Origin: Kangiella koreensis DSM 16069
GTDB taxonomy: Bacteria > Pseudomonadota > Gammaproteobacteria > Enterobacterales > Kangiellaceae
Reading direction: 5' to 3'
DNA: 64,000 nucleotides
NCBI RefSeq assembly: GCF_000024085.1
Contig: NC_013166.1
Span: 2,294,001-2,358,000, forward strand
This document shows, piece by piece, positions 35,510 to 43,406 of this stretch. The notes beneath the pieces are model-generated. The model had not been told where the DNA came from, searched no databases, and was given only the letters and a program-made list of their open reading frames with translations. The translations under genes and the position numbers were made by a program. Positions within the stretch are counted from its first letter, which is position 1. Each line of letters begins with the position of its first letter.

Positions 35510-36097
35510 ATGGGTACCATCATCACTTTAGTCATCATCGTTGCGTTAATCCTGTTTGTGGTAGGGATCTACAACAAGCTGGTCAATCTGCGCAATCGCT
35601 TCAAAAACGCATACGCGCAAATTGATGTGCAGCTTAACCGCCGTTATGACTTAATCCCCAATCTGGTTGAAACTGCTAAAGGCTATATGAAGCATGAGCG
35701 CGAAACGCTAGAAGGCGTTATCAATGCGCGTAATACCGCTGTTTCAGCAAATCAGGCAGCTGCCGATCACCCAGAAGATCCAAATGCCATCAAGAACCTT
35801 AATCAGGCAGAAGGTCAACTTACTGGTGCATTAGGCCGTTTATTTGCCTTGTCGGAAAACTACCCAGACCTGAAGGCCAATCAAAACATGGCTCAATTGA
35901 TGGAAGAGTTAAGTACCACCGAGAACAAAATTGCTTTTGCACGCCAGGCTTATAACGATGCCGTCATGCAATACAACACCTATCGCGAGCAAGTCCCTAA
36001 TAACTTTATTGCCAATCCATTTGGTTTCCAGGAAGCCGAGTTGTTTGAAGTTGAAGATGAGCAGGTTAGAGAAGCTGTTAAAGTATCTTTTGACTAA
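35510..36097 (+). CDS. LemA family protein
   Basis: 195-aa protein with an N-terminal membrane helix (3-19) and a helical bundle containing the family core NAYAQIDVQLNRRYDLIPNLVETAKGYMKHE and EGQLTGALGRLFALSENYPDLKAN. The biological role of LemA is not settled; it is often paired with a membrane M48 protease, as here. A strong AATAAGGAG site precedes the ATG. Confidence 0.93.
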   Translation: MGTIITLVIIVALILFVVGIYNKLVNLRNRFKNAYAQIDVQLNRRYDLIPNLVETAKGYMKHERETLEGVINARNTAVSANQAAADHPEDPNAIKNLNQAEGQLTGALGRLFALSENYPDLKANQNMAQLMEELSTTENKIAFARQAYNDAVMQYNTYREQVPNNFIANPFGFQEAELFEVEDEQVREAVKVSFD

Positions 36098-36134
36098 ACC
36101 TCAGTTTTTCATCAACCGATAAGCAATAACAAGA

Positions 36135-38069
36135 ATGGACTTTTTTGAACATCAAGAAGTAGCCAGGAAGAAAACCCGGCTACTGGTTTTCTACTTTCTG
36201 ATGGCTGTAATTTTAATCGTTGCAGCCCTCAATTTTATTGGCTTCATGCTAATCAAATCACAAACTTCCCCCGACAATCCTTTCTCAATCAGCGACTGGT
36301 TTCAGCATTCATGGTTTTATGCCGTGACTCTTGGCACCCTTTTGTTGATCTTGTTAGGTTCCTTGTTCCGCTGGTTACAACTCAGCGCGGGCGGAAAAGC
36401 AGTGGCCTCTATGGTCAAAGCGCGCGAGATCTTGCCGGATACCAATGACCTTTTGGAACGCAGACTGCTCAATGTGGTTGAAGAAATGTCGATCGCCTCT
36501 GGCACATCCGTACCCACCGTGTATGTGATGGATGAAGAAGAAACGATTAACGCCTTTGTGGCAGGACTCGAAGCCAGCGACACGGTACTGGTCGTTACCA
36601 AAGGCGCTTTGGAAAACCTGACTCGCCAGGAACTGCAAGGCGTGGTCGCTCATGAATACAGCCATATCTTTAATTCCGATATGCGCATCAATGTACGCTT
36701 AATCGCGATACTGGCGGGTATTTTGCTACTCGGTCAGGCGGGATATTTTGTCATGCGCTATATCCGTTATGGCAACATCCGTAGCAGCAAAGAAAGCGGC
36801 GGTGCTGTGGTAGCGGTATTCGTTATCGGTATATCGCTGTTCATTATTGGCTATATTGGCCTATTCTTTGGTCGCTTAATCAAAGCCGCCATATCACGAC
36901 AGAGAGAATATCTCGCTGACGCGTCCGCCGTTCAGTATGCACGAGACAATGAAGGTCTGGCTGGCGCTTTTATCAAGATTAAACAGCAAGGGTCATTGCT
37001 GAAAAATTCTCATGCTGAAGAAACCAGCCACATGTGTATTTCAGAACCTATCAAGCTCAACTTAAATAGCCTTGCTTCGCACCCACCGATAGAAAAAAGA
37101 CTCACCGCCATCATGCCAGGCTGGCGCAACCTTGCGCAGCAAATCGAAGAGCAACAACTGCGTAAAATGGCTGAGCAACAAGAGCAAGCAGACATTGAGC
37201 TAGAAGAAGAACAACCACAAGGCACAGATTTTGGCTTCGGTGCCATCATTGACACTATCGGGCAACCGACGACCTTGCATCAACATGCCGCTGGCGCTTT
37301 ATTGTTAGGACTGCCTGAAATTATTCGCCAGGCCGCCCATAGCCAACATGCAAGTTATAAAGCAACACATCTGGTGTTAGCCCTGCTACTTAGCGACGAC
37401 CATCAAGTATCTGAGTCAGTATTAAATCTAATAGCCGAGAAAACCAGTCAGCAGGAAGCGGATCAGGTTTTAGAATTGGCCCAGCATATCAATAACGATC
37501 AACGCCATTTACGGTTAACCATACTGGATATTTCAATTCCAAGCCTGCGTCGACTCGGTGCAAAAGAGCGCAAAGAATTTTTAAGCTTATTACGAGAAGC
37601 CATTCATCTGGATAGCCATATTTCAGAATTTGAGTATGTACTCTACGCCATACTGCAAAAGAACCTCAGCGATACCAAACAGCCACCCAGCAACAGCATC
37701 AAAAGCTTCAACGGAGTGGCTAACGACATTCAGGTTATCCTTTCCGCAACGGTACACAGCACTGGCCAAAGTGATGAAGAGAAAACAAAACTCTACTCGA
37801 AGCTGGTTCAGCCCTTTGTTAAAGAGCCACAAGAACTGCTTGAAAAGACCTTTGATGCCGAATCATTCCACCAGTCTCTAAAGCGCCTCAATCAATTAAC
37901 ACCGATGCTTAAAAAGCCTTTGATTCAAGCTCTCGAAGACGCCGTTACACATGATGGCAAAGTTAATCCTCGTGAAATTGAATTACTGCGCGCCATCGCT
38001 GAATGTTTGAACTGCCCCATTCCACCGGTTTTGGAACAGGCGCAGGAGAAATTGGTAAAAGATAGTTAG
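36135..38069 (+). CDS. Membrane M48 family zinc peptidase with long C-terminal region
   Basis: 644 aa, much longer than HtpX (about 290). Two N-terminal helices, the HExxH site HEYSH (173-177) in LQGVVAHEYSHIFNSDMRIN, two more helices (about 190-250) and the third zinc ligand in ISRQREYLADASAV. After the peptidase come a glutamate/glutamine-rich linker (about 335-365) and about 270 helical residues, ending in a TerB-like acidic stretch (DAVTHDGKVNPREIELLRAIAE). It forms an operon with lemA, 37 bases upstream. Probably a membrane protein quality-control protease. Confidence 0.88.
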   Translation: MDFFEHQEVARKKTRLLVFYFLMAVILIVAALNFIGFMLIKSQTSPDNPFSISDWFQHSWFYAVTLGTLLLILLGSLFRWLQLSAGGKAVASMVKAREILPDTNDLLERRLLNVVEEMSIASGTSVPTVYVMDEEETINAFVAGLEASDTVLVVTKGALENLTRQELQGVVAHEYSHIFNSDMRINVRLIAILAGILLLGQAGYFVMRYIRYGNIRSSKESGGAVVAVFVIGISLFIIGYIGLFFGRLIKAAISRQREYLADASAVQYARDNEGLAGAFIKIKQQGSLLKNSHAEETSHMCISEPIKLNLNSLASHPPIEKRLTAIMPGWRNLAQQIEEQQLRKMAEQQEQADIELEEEQPQGTDFGFGAIIDTIGQPTTLHQHAAGALLLGLPEIIRQAAHSQHASYKATHLVLALLLSDDHQVSESVLNLIAEKTSQQEADQVLELAQHINNDQRHLRLTILDISIPSLRRLGAKERKEFLSLLREAIHLDSHISEFEYVLYAILQKNLSDTKQPPSNSIKSFNGVANDIQVILSATVHSTGQSDEEKTKLYSKLVQPFVKEPQELLEKTFDAESFHQSLKRLNQLTPMLKKPLIQALEDAVTHDGKVNPREIELLRAIAECLNCPIPPVLEQAQEKLVKDS

Positions 38070-38115
38070 TTATAAAAATAGCGCTATCTTCATTATTGGA
38101 AAATAAAGGCACACT

Positions 38116-38349
38116 ATGAATGGGTTGATAGGAATTAGTATTGTTATCATTGGATTACCTTACTTTATCTTAGGATTTATTGCTTATTCTAATAGAAAAT
38201 CTACCAGTTCTAAATTTGAAGCAGCGGGACCATGGTGGGCTTTATATCCAAAGAATTATAATGAGTTTGGAAAATCACTTTCTCTATGGGGAAGGCTATT
38301 ATTGGTTTTAGCTTTGCTTATTAATATTTATTTGTTTATTGATAGGTGA
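38116..38349 (+). CDS. Small two-helix membrane protein, unknown function
   Basis: 77 aa: helix 4-24, a polar loop with AAGPWWALYPKNYNEFGKS, helix 56-74. No family recognised. AAAGG lies before the ATG. The gene is clearly more AT-rich than its neighbours (AGA, ATA and TTA codons common). It is followed seven bases later by a lipoprotein gene of the same composition, and 46 bases behind the M48 gene, so it may be read through from lemA. Confidence 0.6.
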   Translation: MNGLIGISIVIIGLPYFILGFIAYSNRKSTSSKFEAAGPWWALYPKNYNEFGKSLSLWGRLLLVLALLINIYLFIDR

Positions 38350-38356
38350 AATCACA

Positions 38357-38776
38357 ATGAATAACCTGAGAATATCCATAGCTTTTCTTTTTTCCATTTT
38401 CATACTAAGTTGTGAGCAAAAAAGTGCTGATGATATTTTGAAAGAAAAAATAATTGGGACATGGAGCGCTAGTTACCCAGCAAGGCATAGTAATGATATA
38501 AGTGCGTACGGAGAAGGTACTTATTATGCTGATGGTACTTTTAGGGGCTGGAATAAAATATCTTTCCCTGATGGCACCATAAAGGAAAAGTTCTATTCTG
38601 AGTCATGGGAAATAAAAGATCGTAAGCTAATTTTAAGACCTGAGAAGATACATGACTCACCAGAGATGAATAGTGTCATTGTTGACTACATTGAGTCTAT
38701 AGATCATCAGACTATGATTCTGATCAATAAAAAAGGTGAAAAACTGATAAGGAAAAAAGTTGCTAGCAATAACTAA
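38357..38776 (+). CDS. Small lipoprotein, unknown function
   Basis: 139 aa from the ATG at 38357, supported by AGGTGA seven bases upstream; the six-codon extension is rejected. Signal peptide with lipobox ILSC, then a beta-rich domain (IIGTWSASYPARH ... GEGTYYADGTFRGWNKI ... SESWEIKDRKLILRPEKI) that resembles lipocalin-like or DUF-type stress lipoproteins in layout. AT-rich like its partner. Confidence 0.68.
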   Translation: MNNLRISIAFLFSIFILSCEQKSADDILKEKIIGTWSASYPARHSNDISAYGEGTYYADGTFRGWNKISFPDGTIKEKFYSESWEIKDRKLILRPEKIHDSPEMNSVIVDYIESIDHQTMILINKKGEKLIRKKVASNN

Positions 38777-38888
38777 GAATTCCTTCGATTTGTTTTAACC
38801 CCCAAAGCAAATCCTAATAATTGATTTAATTGTCACTGGATACCGCGGTACCCTAAGTAGGCAGTCCTTTAAATCGCGGTATAACAAG

Positions 38889-40385
38889 CTAATTCCAATA
38901 CGGATTTTCTTCCAGCGCTCTGGTGCGCATGGTGACCAGTGCATCAAGAATATCTTTCTCGGTGCGTTCGAGGCGTTCATCAACACGGTCTTCTGTTTTC
39001 AGTGCCCTTCGGATAAATTCGAGCTGCTTGAAGAGCTCAATGCTGGCCACGAGGTCAACCCATCTTTGACGATAGGCTTTGCGTTTTTTGTTTTCAAACA
39101 GACTGCCAAAGAATAAGCCAATATCGAGGGTTCGATACATTCTAGGTAGGTAAGCCAGGTAGTCGTTTTCGGTGAGTTCTTCTTTGCCTGTTAAATGACG
39201 CTTGATATCAAATAACTGATGCTGAAGCTGGCGAATGGCAAATGGGTAAATTTCTTTTTTCAGTCGTTGGCCACCACCTTCTTTAAAGGCCAGTCGCCAT
39301 TCTTTGAGATACAACCAGCGTGAGAAATGAAGTAGTTTCAGGTTGTATGAAGACGATTTAAGGTATTCGACAAATTGAGAGCTTTCTCGCTTAAAGGCTT
39401 TACGCAAACCTTGTTCGAAACCTTCTAACTCAGAATAGTTAAATCCATACAGTTTACCGTTATTGAGCCAGTTAATTTCTTGCGCGACTTTTAACAGCTT
39501 GGCAAAGTTTTTAGTAATTTCCCTCCAGTCACTTCGTAAACTGCTTAAGGCATGGCGCGGTATCATGGGCGCGAACACTGAGTACATGTGTTGCATGAAC
39601 ATCAAAGCACGATTGAGTTGCATCACATTATCAATGGTCACTTCGCGTTTCATTTGCTTGATGTAGTGTTGCCAATGTCCAAGTCCTTTATGGGCAATAG
39701 TTTCAAAAGCGGCTTCAGCAGTCGACTTGGCGGTTAGTTCTACGACTCTAAGTTGCCTTAAATAAGGCGATGGTTTTAGCGACAAGCTATAACCGCGCTC
39801 GGCTTTGCTTTCACTATCCAGCACTAGTCCAAACTTTTCTATTAATTCCTGGCATAACGTAAATAAAGCGGCTGGCTCACCTTCTTTCAATTCAAGCTCA
39901 ACTTCACAAATATCTTGTTTGATATCTTTATAACGGATTGAGCCAATATCCAGCGCGATTTCTATCTGACTTTCACCTTCGGTGACAAAAATCTGACGTC
40001 TTAAAAAATCGGTATTGAAGGCTGGTTTAACGGGGCCATCTTCTTCTTCGGCTTCTTCAAGCAAGATCATAAGATAGGGCTCGACCACCGCCTGCAAGTC
40101 TAATTCTTTAGAAGGGAGCTCAATTTCAGATTCGTTGCGTTGAAACAGGCCGCCGACTACTCGACCAGCAGACTTTACCGATTGGATGTATTTATCGCCG
40201 TCTTGGCGAATTCTGAGCCCGATTTCCATCTCTCTGAGTTTGTGATTCTCTGTGTCGTAATAAGTATTGGCAAGCTGCTTGTCCTGCCAACCACCAGCCT
40301 CTGAGAACCGACTACTAACCCATTGTTTTATATCACTAATCTTGTCGGGCGTCGCTATTAGTTTTATTTCTATTTCGATCGACAT
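38889..40385 (-). CDS. ygiF: CYTH-CHAD inorganic triphosphatase (YgiF-like)
   Basis: 498 aa. N-terminal CYTH tunnel domain with the signature ExExK (Glu4, Glu6, Lys8) and conserved YYDTENHKLREMEIGLRIRQDGD, then a C-terminal CHAD domain of conserved-histidine helices (IAHKGLGHWQHYIKQ, LMFMQHMYSVFAPMI). The E. coli relative hydrolyses triphosphate and CHAD domains bind polyphosphate. The neighbouring divergent genes take up phosphate, which fits. Confidence 0.88.
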   Translation of the reverse strand: MSIEIEIKLIATPDKISDIKQWVSSRFSEAGGWQDKQLANTYYDTENHKLREMEIGLRIRQDGDKYIQSVKSAGRVVGGLFQRNESEIELPSKELDLQAVVEPYLMILLEEAEEEDGPVKPAFNTDFLRRQIFVTEGESQIEIALDIGSIRYKDIKQDICEVELELKEGEPAALFTLCQELIEKFGLVLDSESKAERGYSLSLKPSPYLRQLRVVELTAKSTAEAAFETIAHKGLGHWQHYIKQMKREVTIDNVMQLNRALMFMQHMYSVFAPMIPRHALSSLRSDWREITKNFAKLLKVAQEINWLNNGKLYGFNYSELEGFEQGLRKAFKRESSQFVEYLKSSSYNLKLLHFSRWLYLKEWRLAFKEGGGQRLKKEIYPFAIRQLQHQLFDIKRHLTGKEELTENDYLAYLPRMYRTLDIGLFFGSLFENKKRKAYRQRWVDLVASIELFKQLEFIRRALKTEDRVDERLERTEKDILDALVTMRTRALEENPYWN

Positions 40386-40463
40386 GCCTTAATTTCTACT
40401 CAGTTTGGTTTGAGTCATTCAACGCAGTTTACAGCGCGAACCGGAAATTGCCAATCGTTAAGT

Positions 40464-40493
40464 CTGGTATGCAAGTGCTGGCATGCTTATAAT
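40464..40493 (+). promoter_or_regulatory. Candidate promoter and direct repeat before the DUF47-Pit operon
   Basis: TATAAT at 40488-40493 is a good -10 box. In the region where -35 contacts are expected there is a direct repeat, CTGGTATGC (40464-40472) and CTGGCATGC (40478-40486), with a 14-base period. The period does not fit the 11-base Pho box, so it is unassigned. Confidence 0.4.
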
Positions 40494-40536
40494 GTGCACC
40501 TTTACTTGTTGGCCCAAATAATCCATTGGGGGATAT

Positions 40537-41211
40537 ATGGCTAATTCGATTCTTGATCTTTTTGCATCATCACCTATTCGCCCTATGCAAGACCATATGG
40601 CGAAAGTTCATGAGTGTGCCTCTGAACTGAAAAACTTCTTTAAAGCCACTATCGAAGGCAACTGGGAGCAAGCTGATCAGCTTAAAACTCGTATTCGCGA
40701 GCTTGAAAATGAAGCGGATGATTTAAAGCACGATTTGCGCATGCACTTGCCGAAAGGCCTTTTCCTTCCGGTAGCGCGTACCGACCTTCTCGCTCTTCTG
40801 AGCAAACAAGACAAAATTGCCAATATCGCGCGGGATATATCAGGCTTGGTCTTTGGCCGTAAAATGCAATTCCCAGCTAGCGTTAATGAAGACTTAATGG
40901 GGTTGATTCAGCGTTCAATCGACGCATCGGCACAAGCTTTTAAAGCAATCAATGAGTTAGATGAATTATTGGCAACCGGCTTTAGAGGCCGCGAAGCCAG
41001 TCTAGTTGAGGAAATGATCGATCAACTGGATATGATTGAAAACGATACAGACGATTTACAACGCGAGTTGTTGTTCAAAATTTTTGAACAGGAAAACGAA
41101 CTGCCCCCTGTACAGGTCATGTTTATGTATAAGGTAGTACAACAAATCGGTGATTTAGCTGACAGCGCTCAAAGCGTCGGTTCGCGCCTTGAAATGATGA
41201 TAGCTCGATAA
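40537..41211 (+). CDS. DUF47/PhoU-like Pit accessory protein (TIGR00153 family)
   Basis: 224-aa all-helical cytoplasmic protein with the PhoU-like acidic helices (ELENEADDLKHDLRMHL, DMIENDTDDLQRELLFKIF). Such proteins sit beside Pit phosphate permeases and are thought to modulate them. It ends 13 bases before the permease start, so the two are co-translated. Confidence 0.9.
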   Translation: MANSILDLFASSPIRPMQDHMAKVHECASELKNFFKATIEGNWEQADQLKTRIRELENEADDLKHDLRMHLPKGLFLPVARTDLLALLSKQDKIANIARDISGLVFGRKMQFPASVNEDLMGLIQRSIDASAQAFKAINELDELLATGFRGREASLVEEMIDQLDMIENDTDDLQRELLFKIFEQENELPPVQVMFMYKVVQQIGDLADSAQSVGSRLEMMIAR

Positions 41212-41224
41212 ACCGGGGGGAGTC

Positions 41225-42505
41225 GTGGATTTCATATTACAAAACGCAGATACCTTTATCTGGATAGCGGTAGCATTTGGTTTTTTAATGGCTTTTGGTG
41301 TTGGTGCCAATGATGTAGCCAACGCCATGGGAACATCGGTTGGTGCTAAAGCATTAACCCTTAAACAAGCTATTTTCGTTGCTGCCATATTCGAATTTGC
41401 CGGTGCTTATCTAGCCGGTGGTCAGGTCACACAGACCATTCGCAAGGGAATTATTGATTCAGCTTATTTTGAAGGCACGCCGGAACTCTTAATTTTTGGC
41501 ATGATGGCGGCCCTGCTGGCTGCTGGTGTATGGCTGGTTCTTGCTTCTAAATTCGGTTGGCCAGTTTCAACCACCCACTCTATCATCGGTGCCATCGTTG
41601 GTTTTGCGGCAGTTGGTGTTAGCGTTGACGCAGTTAGCTGGGGCAAAGTGGGTTCGATCGTCGGTAGTTGGGTTATCACCCCTTTCATTGCTGGTGCTAT
41701 CGCCTTCCTGATTGTCATGAGCGTGCAAAAACTGATACTTAACCGTTCCAATCCATTTGCAATGGCCAAACGCTACGTTCCGTTCTACATGTTCTTAACT
41801 GGCTTTGTGATGGCGTTAGTAACCATCATGAAAGGTCTAAAGCACATTTTTCAGGACCATGATATTAACTTGAGCATGACCGAAACCTACCTTATAGCTA
41901 TTGGTTTCGGAGCTTTGATTGCTGTTATTGGCGCTCTAGTTATCAGTCGAATTAAAGTAGAAGAGGAAGCTGATAAAGACTACCACTTCTACAGCGTTGA
42001 AAAAGTATTCACGGTACTGATGATCGTGACCGCCTGTGGCATGGCATTTGCCCACGGTTCCAATGACGTTGCTAACGCGATTGGCCCATTGGCTGCGATT
42101 GTCAGCGTGATTCAAAACGGTGGCGATATTGGTGCCAAAGCAGTAGTTGACCCAAGAATCCTGCTGGTAGGTGCGATTGGTATCGTAATCGGTTTGATTG
42201 TATTGGGTAGCCGCGTTATGGCCACCATCGGCCAAAAGATTACTCACTTAACGCCAAGCCGTGGTTTTGCTGCTGAGTTAGCAGCTGCTTCAACGGTCAT
42301 TATTGCCAGTGGTGCAGGCCTGCCGATTTCAACCACGCAGACTTTGGTTGGTGCCGTTTTAGGGGTGGGTATGGCACGCGGTATTGCGGCATTGAATCTC
42401 GGCGTTGTTCGTAACATTCTCGTATCATGGGTTGTTACCTTGCCAGCCGGCGCAATATTGTCAGTGATATTCTTCTTTATCTTTAAGGCACTATTCAGCT
42501 TTTAA
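41225..42505 (+). CDS. Low-affinity inorganic phosphate transporter (Pit family)
   Basis: 426-aa, about ten-helix permease for metal-phosphate symport. The duplicated family signature is clear: GANDVANAMGTSVGAKALT near residue 26 and AHGSNDVANAIGPLAA near 277, with further repeats GWPVSTTHSIIGAIVG and GLPISTTQTLVGAVLG. The start is GTG with GGGGGAG upstream. The gene is followed by a strong terminator. Confidence 0.94.
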   Translation: MDFILQNADTFIWIAVAFGFLMAFGVGANDVANAMGTSVGAKALTLKQAIFVAAIFEFAGAYLAGGQVTQTIRKGIIDSAYFEGTPELLIFGMMAALLAAGVWLVLASKFGWPVSTTHSIIGAIVGFAAVGVSVDAVSWGKVGSIVGSWVITPFIAGAIAFLIVMSVQKLILNRSNPFAMAKRYVPFYMFLTGFVMALVTIMKGLKHIFQDHDINLSMTETYLIAIGFGALIAVIGALVISRIKVEEEADKDYHFYSVEKVFTVLMIVTACGMAFAHGSNDVANAIGPLAAIVSVIQNGGDIGAKAVVDPRILLVGAIGIVIGLIVLGSRVMATIGQKITHLTPSRGFAAELAAASTVIIASGAGLPISTTQTLVGAVLGVGMARGIAALNLGVVRNILVSWVVTLPAGAILSVIFFFIFKALFSF

Positions 42506-42571
42506 TCCCTAAAATAGCTTGAATAAGTGCAACTAATTAGCCCCTTTGTGGGCTAATTAACACTTAATAAC

Positions 42572-42617
42572 AAACGGTTTTAAGCCTTCTAAATCAGTAG
42601 CTTAAAGCCGTTTTTTT
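42572..42617 (+). terminator. Intrinsic terminator after the Pit operon
   Basis: AAACGGTTTTAAG (42572-42584) pairs with CTTAAAGCCGTTT (42601-42613), with one G-T pair, followed by more T residues. Confidence 0.85.
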
Positions 42618-42748
42618 ATACCTGACAAGCCCACCTAAAGCAATATGCCAATTAGTCTTAACGACAACCCTTCCCCCATTCTTTGACCTGCTATATACTT
42701 GCCCCTTTATTTACGATTAAGCTCAAAATTTAACCGTTAGGATTGATT

Positions 42749-43339
42749 ATGTTTCGTCTACTTTTAGTGTTTTTACTGCTGACCACAAACCAGTTTGCAC
42801 AAGCAGCTGATCCAGCTCAAAACACTGACACCGAAAGCCAGTACTATGTGTCCGATGAAATTGGAGTCATCATGCGCAGCGGTCCGACCAATCGCTATCG
42901 CGTTACTGGTCGCCTGGTTGCCGGAACACCTATTGAAGTTTTGGCCTCGGATACTGCTAACGAGAGTAGCCAGGTTCGCACAGCTGATGGCGACGAAGGC
43001 TGGATTCAATCCCAATATGTCACCGATCAGCCAACTGTTCGCGCCTTATATGCTGAGCTACAAACTGAGCATGAGGCGCTAAAACAAGAGTTGGCTCAAA
43101 CCAAGCAGCAAGTTGCTGACAAACAGAATGTGATTACGCTCAATGATCAGCTGCAACAACAGGTTTCCGAACTGCAAAATGAATCGGATACCTTGCGCCA
43201 ACAAAACGAACTGTTGAAAGGTCGTTTTCACAAAGATGTTTTTTATGCAGGTGCTTTTGTCCTGCTAGTGGGCATGCTAATCAGCTGGGTTCTATCCCGC
43301 TTTAGCATGAAACGCCGTCAGCGCTCCGGTTGGCGTTGA
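42749..43339 (+). CDS. ygiM: YgiM-like SH3 domain protein (TIGR04211)
   Basis: 196 aa from the ATG at 42749, six bases after AGGA. Signal peptide ending AQA, a bacterial SH3 domain (YYVSDEIGVIMRSGPTNRYRVTGRLVAGTPIEVL), a coiled coil (about 95-155) and a C-terminal membrane helix with a basic tail (MKRRQRSGWR). The same layout as E. coli YgiM. Probably a cell-envelope protein binding peptidoglycan. In E. coli it lies between ygiF and cca, and the neighbourhood here is similar. Confidence 0.88.
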   Translation: MFRLLLVFLLLTTNQFAQAADPAQNTDTESQYYVSDEIGVIMRSGPTNRYRVTGRLVAGTPIEVLASDTANESSQVRTADGDEGWIQSQYVTDQPTVRALYAELQTEHEALKQELAQTKQQVADKQNVITLNDQLQQQVSELQNESDTLRQQNELLKGRFHKDVFYAGAFVLLVGMLISWVLSRFSMKRRQRSGWR

Positions 43340-43406
43340 CGTTTTTAGGTTGTACTTTAGGTTCTGTTGAACTTAGCCAGTACATTGTTATTAGGTAATT
43401 GCCGTA

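Noticed and set aside
40464..40486. Pho box upstream of the Pit operon
   Set aside because: The repeat period is 14 bases, not 11, and the sequence departs from CTGTCAT.
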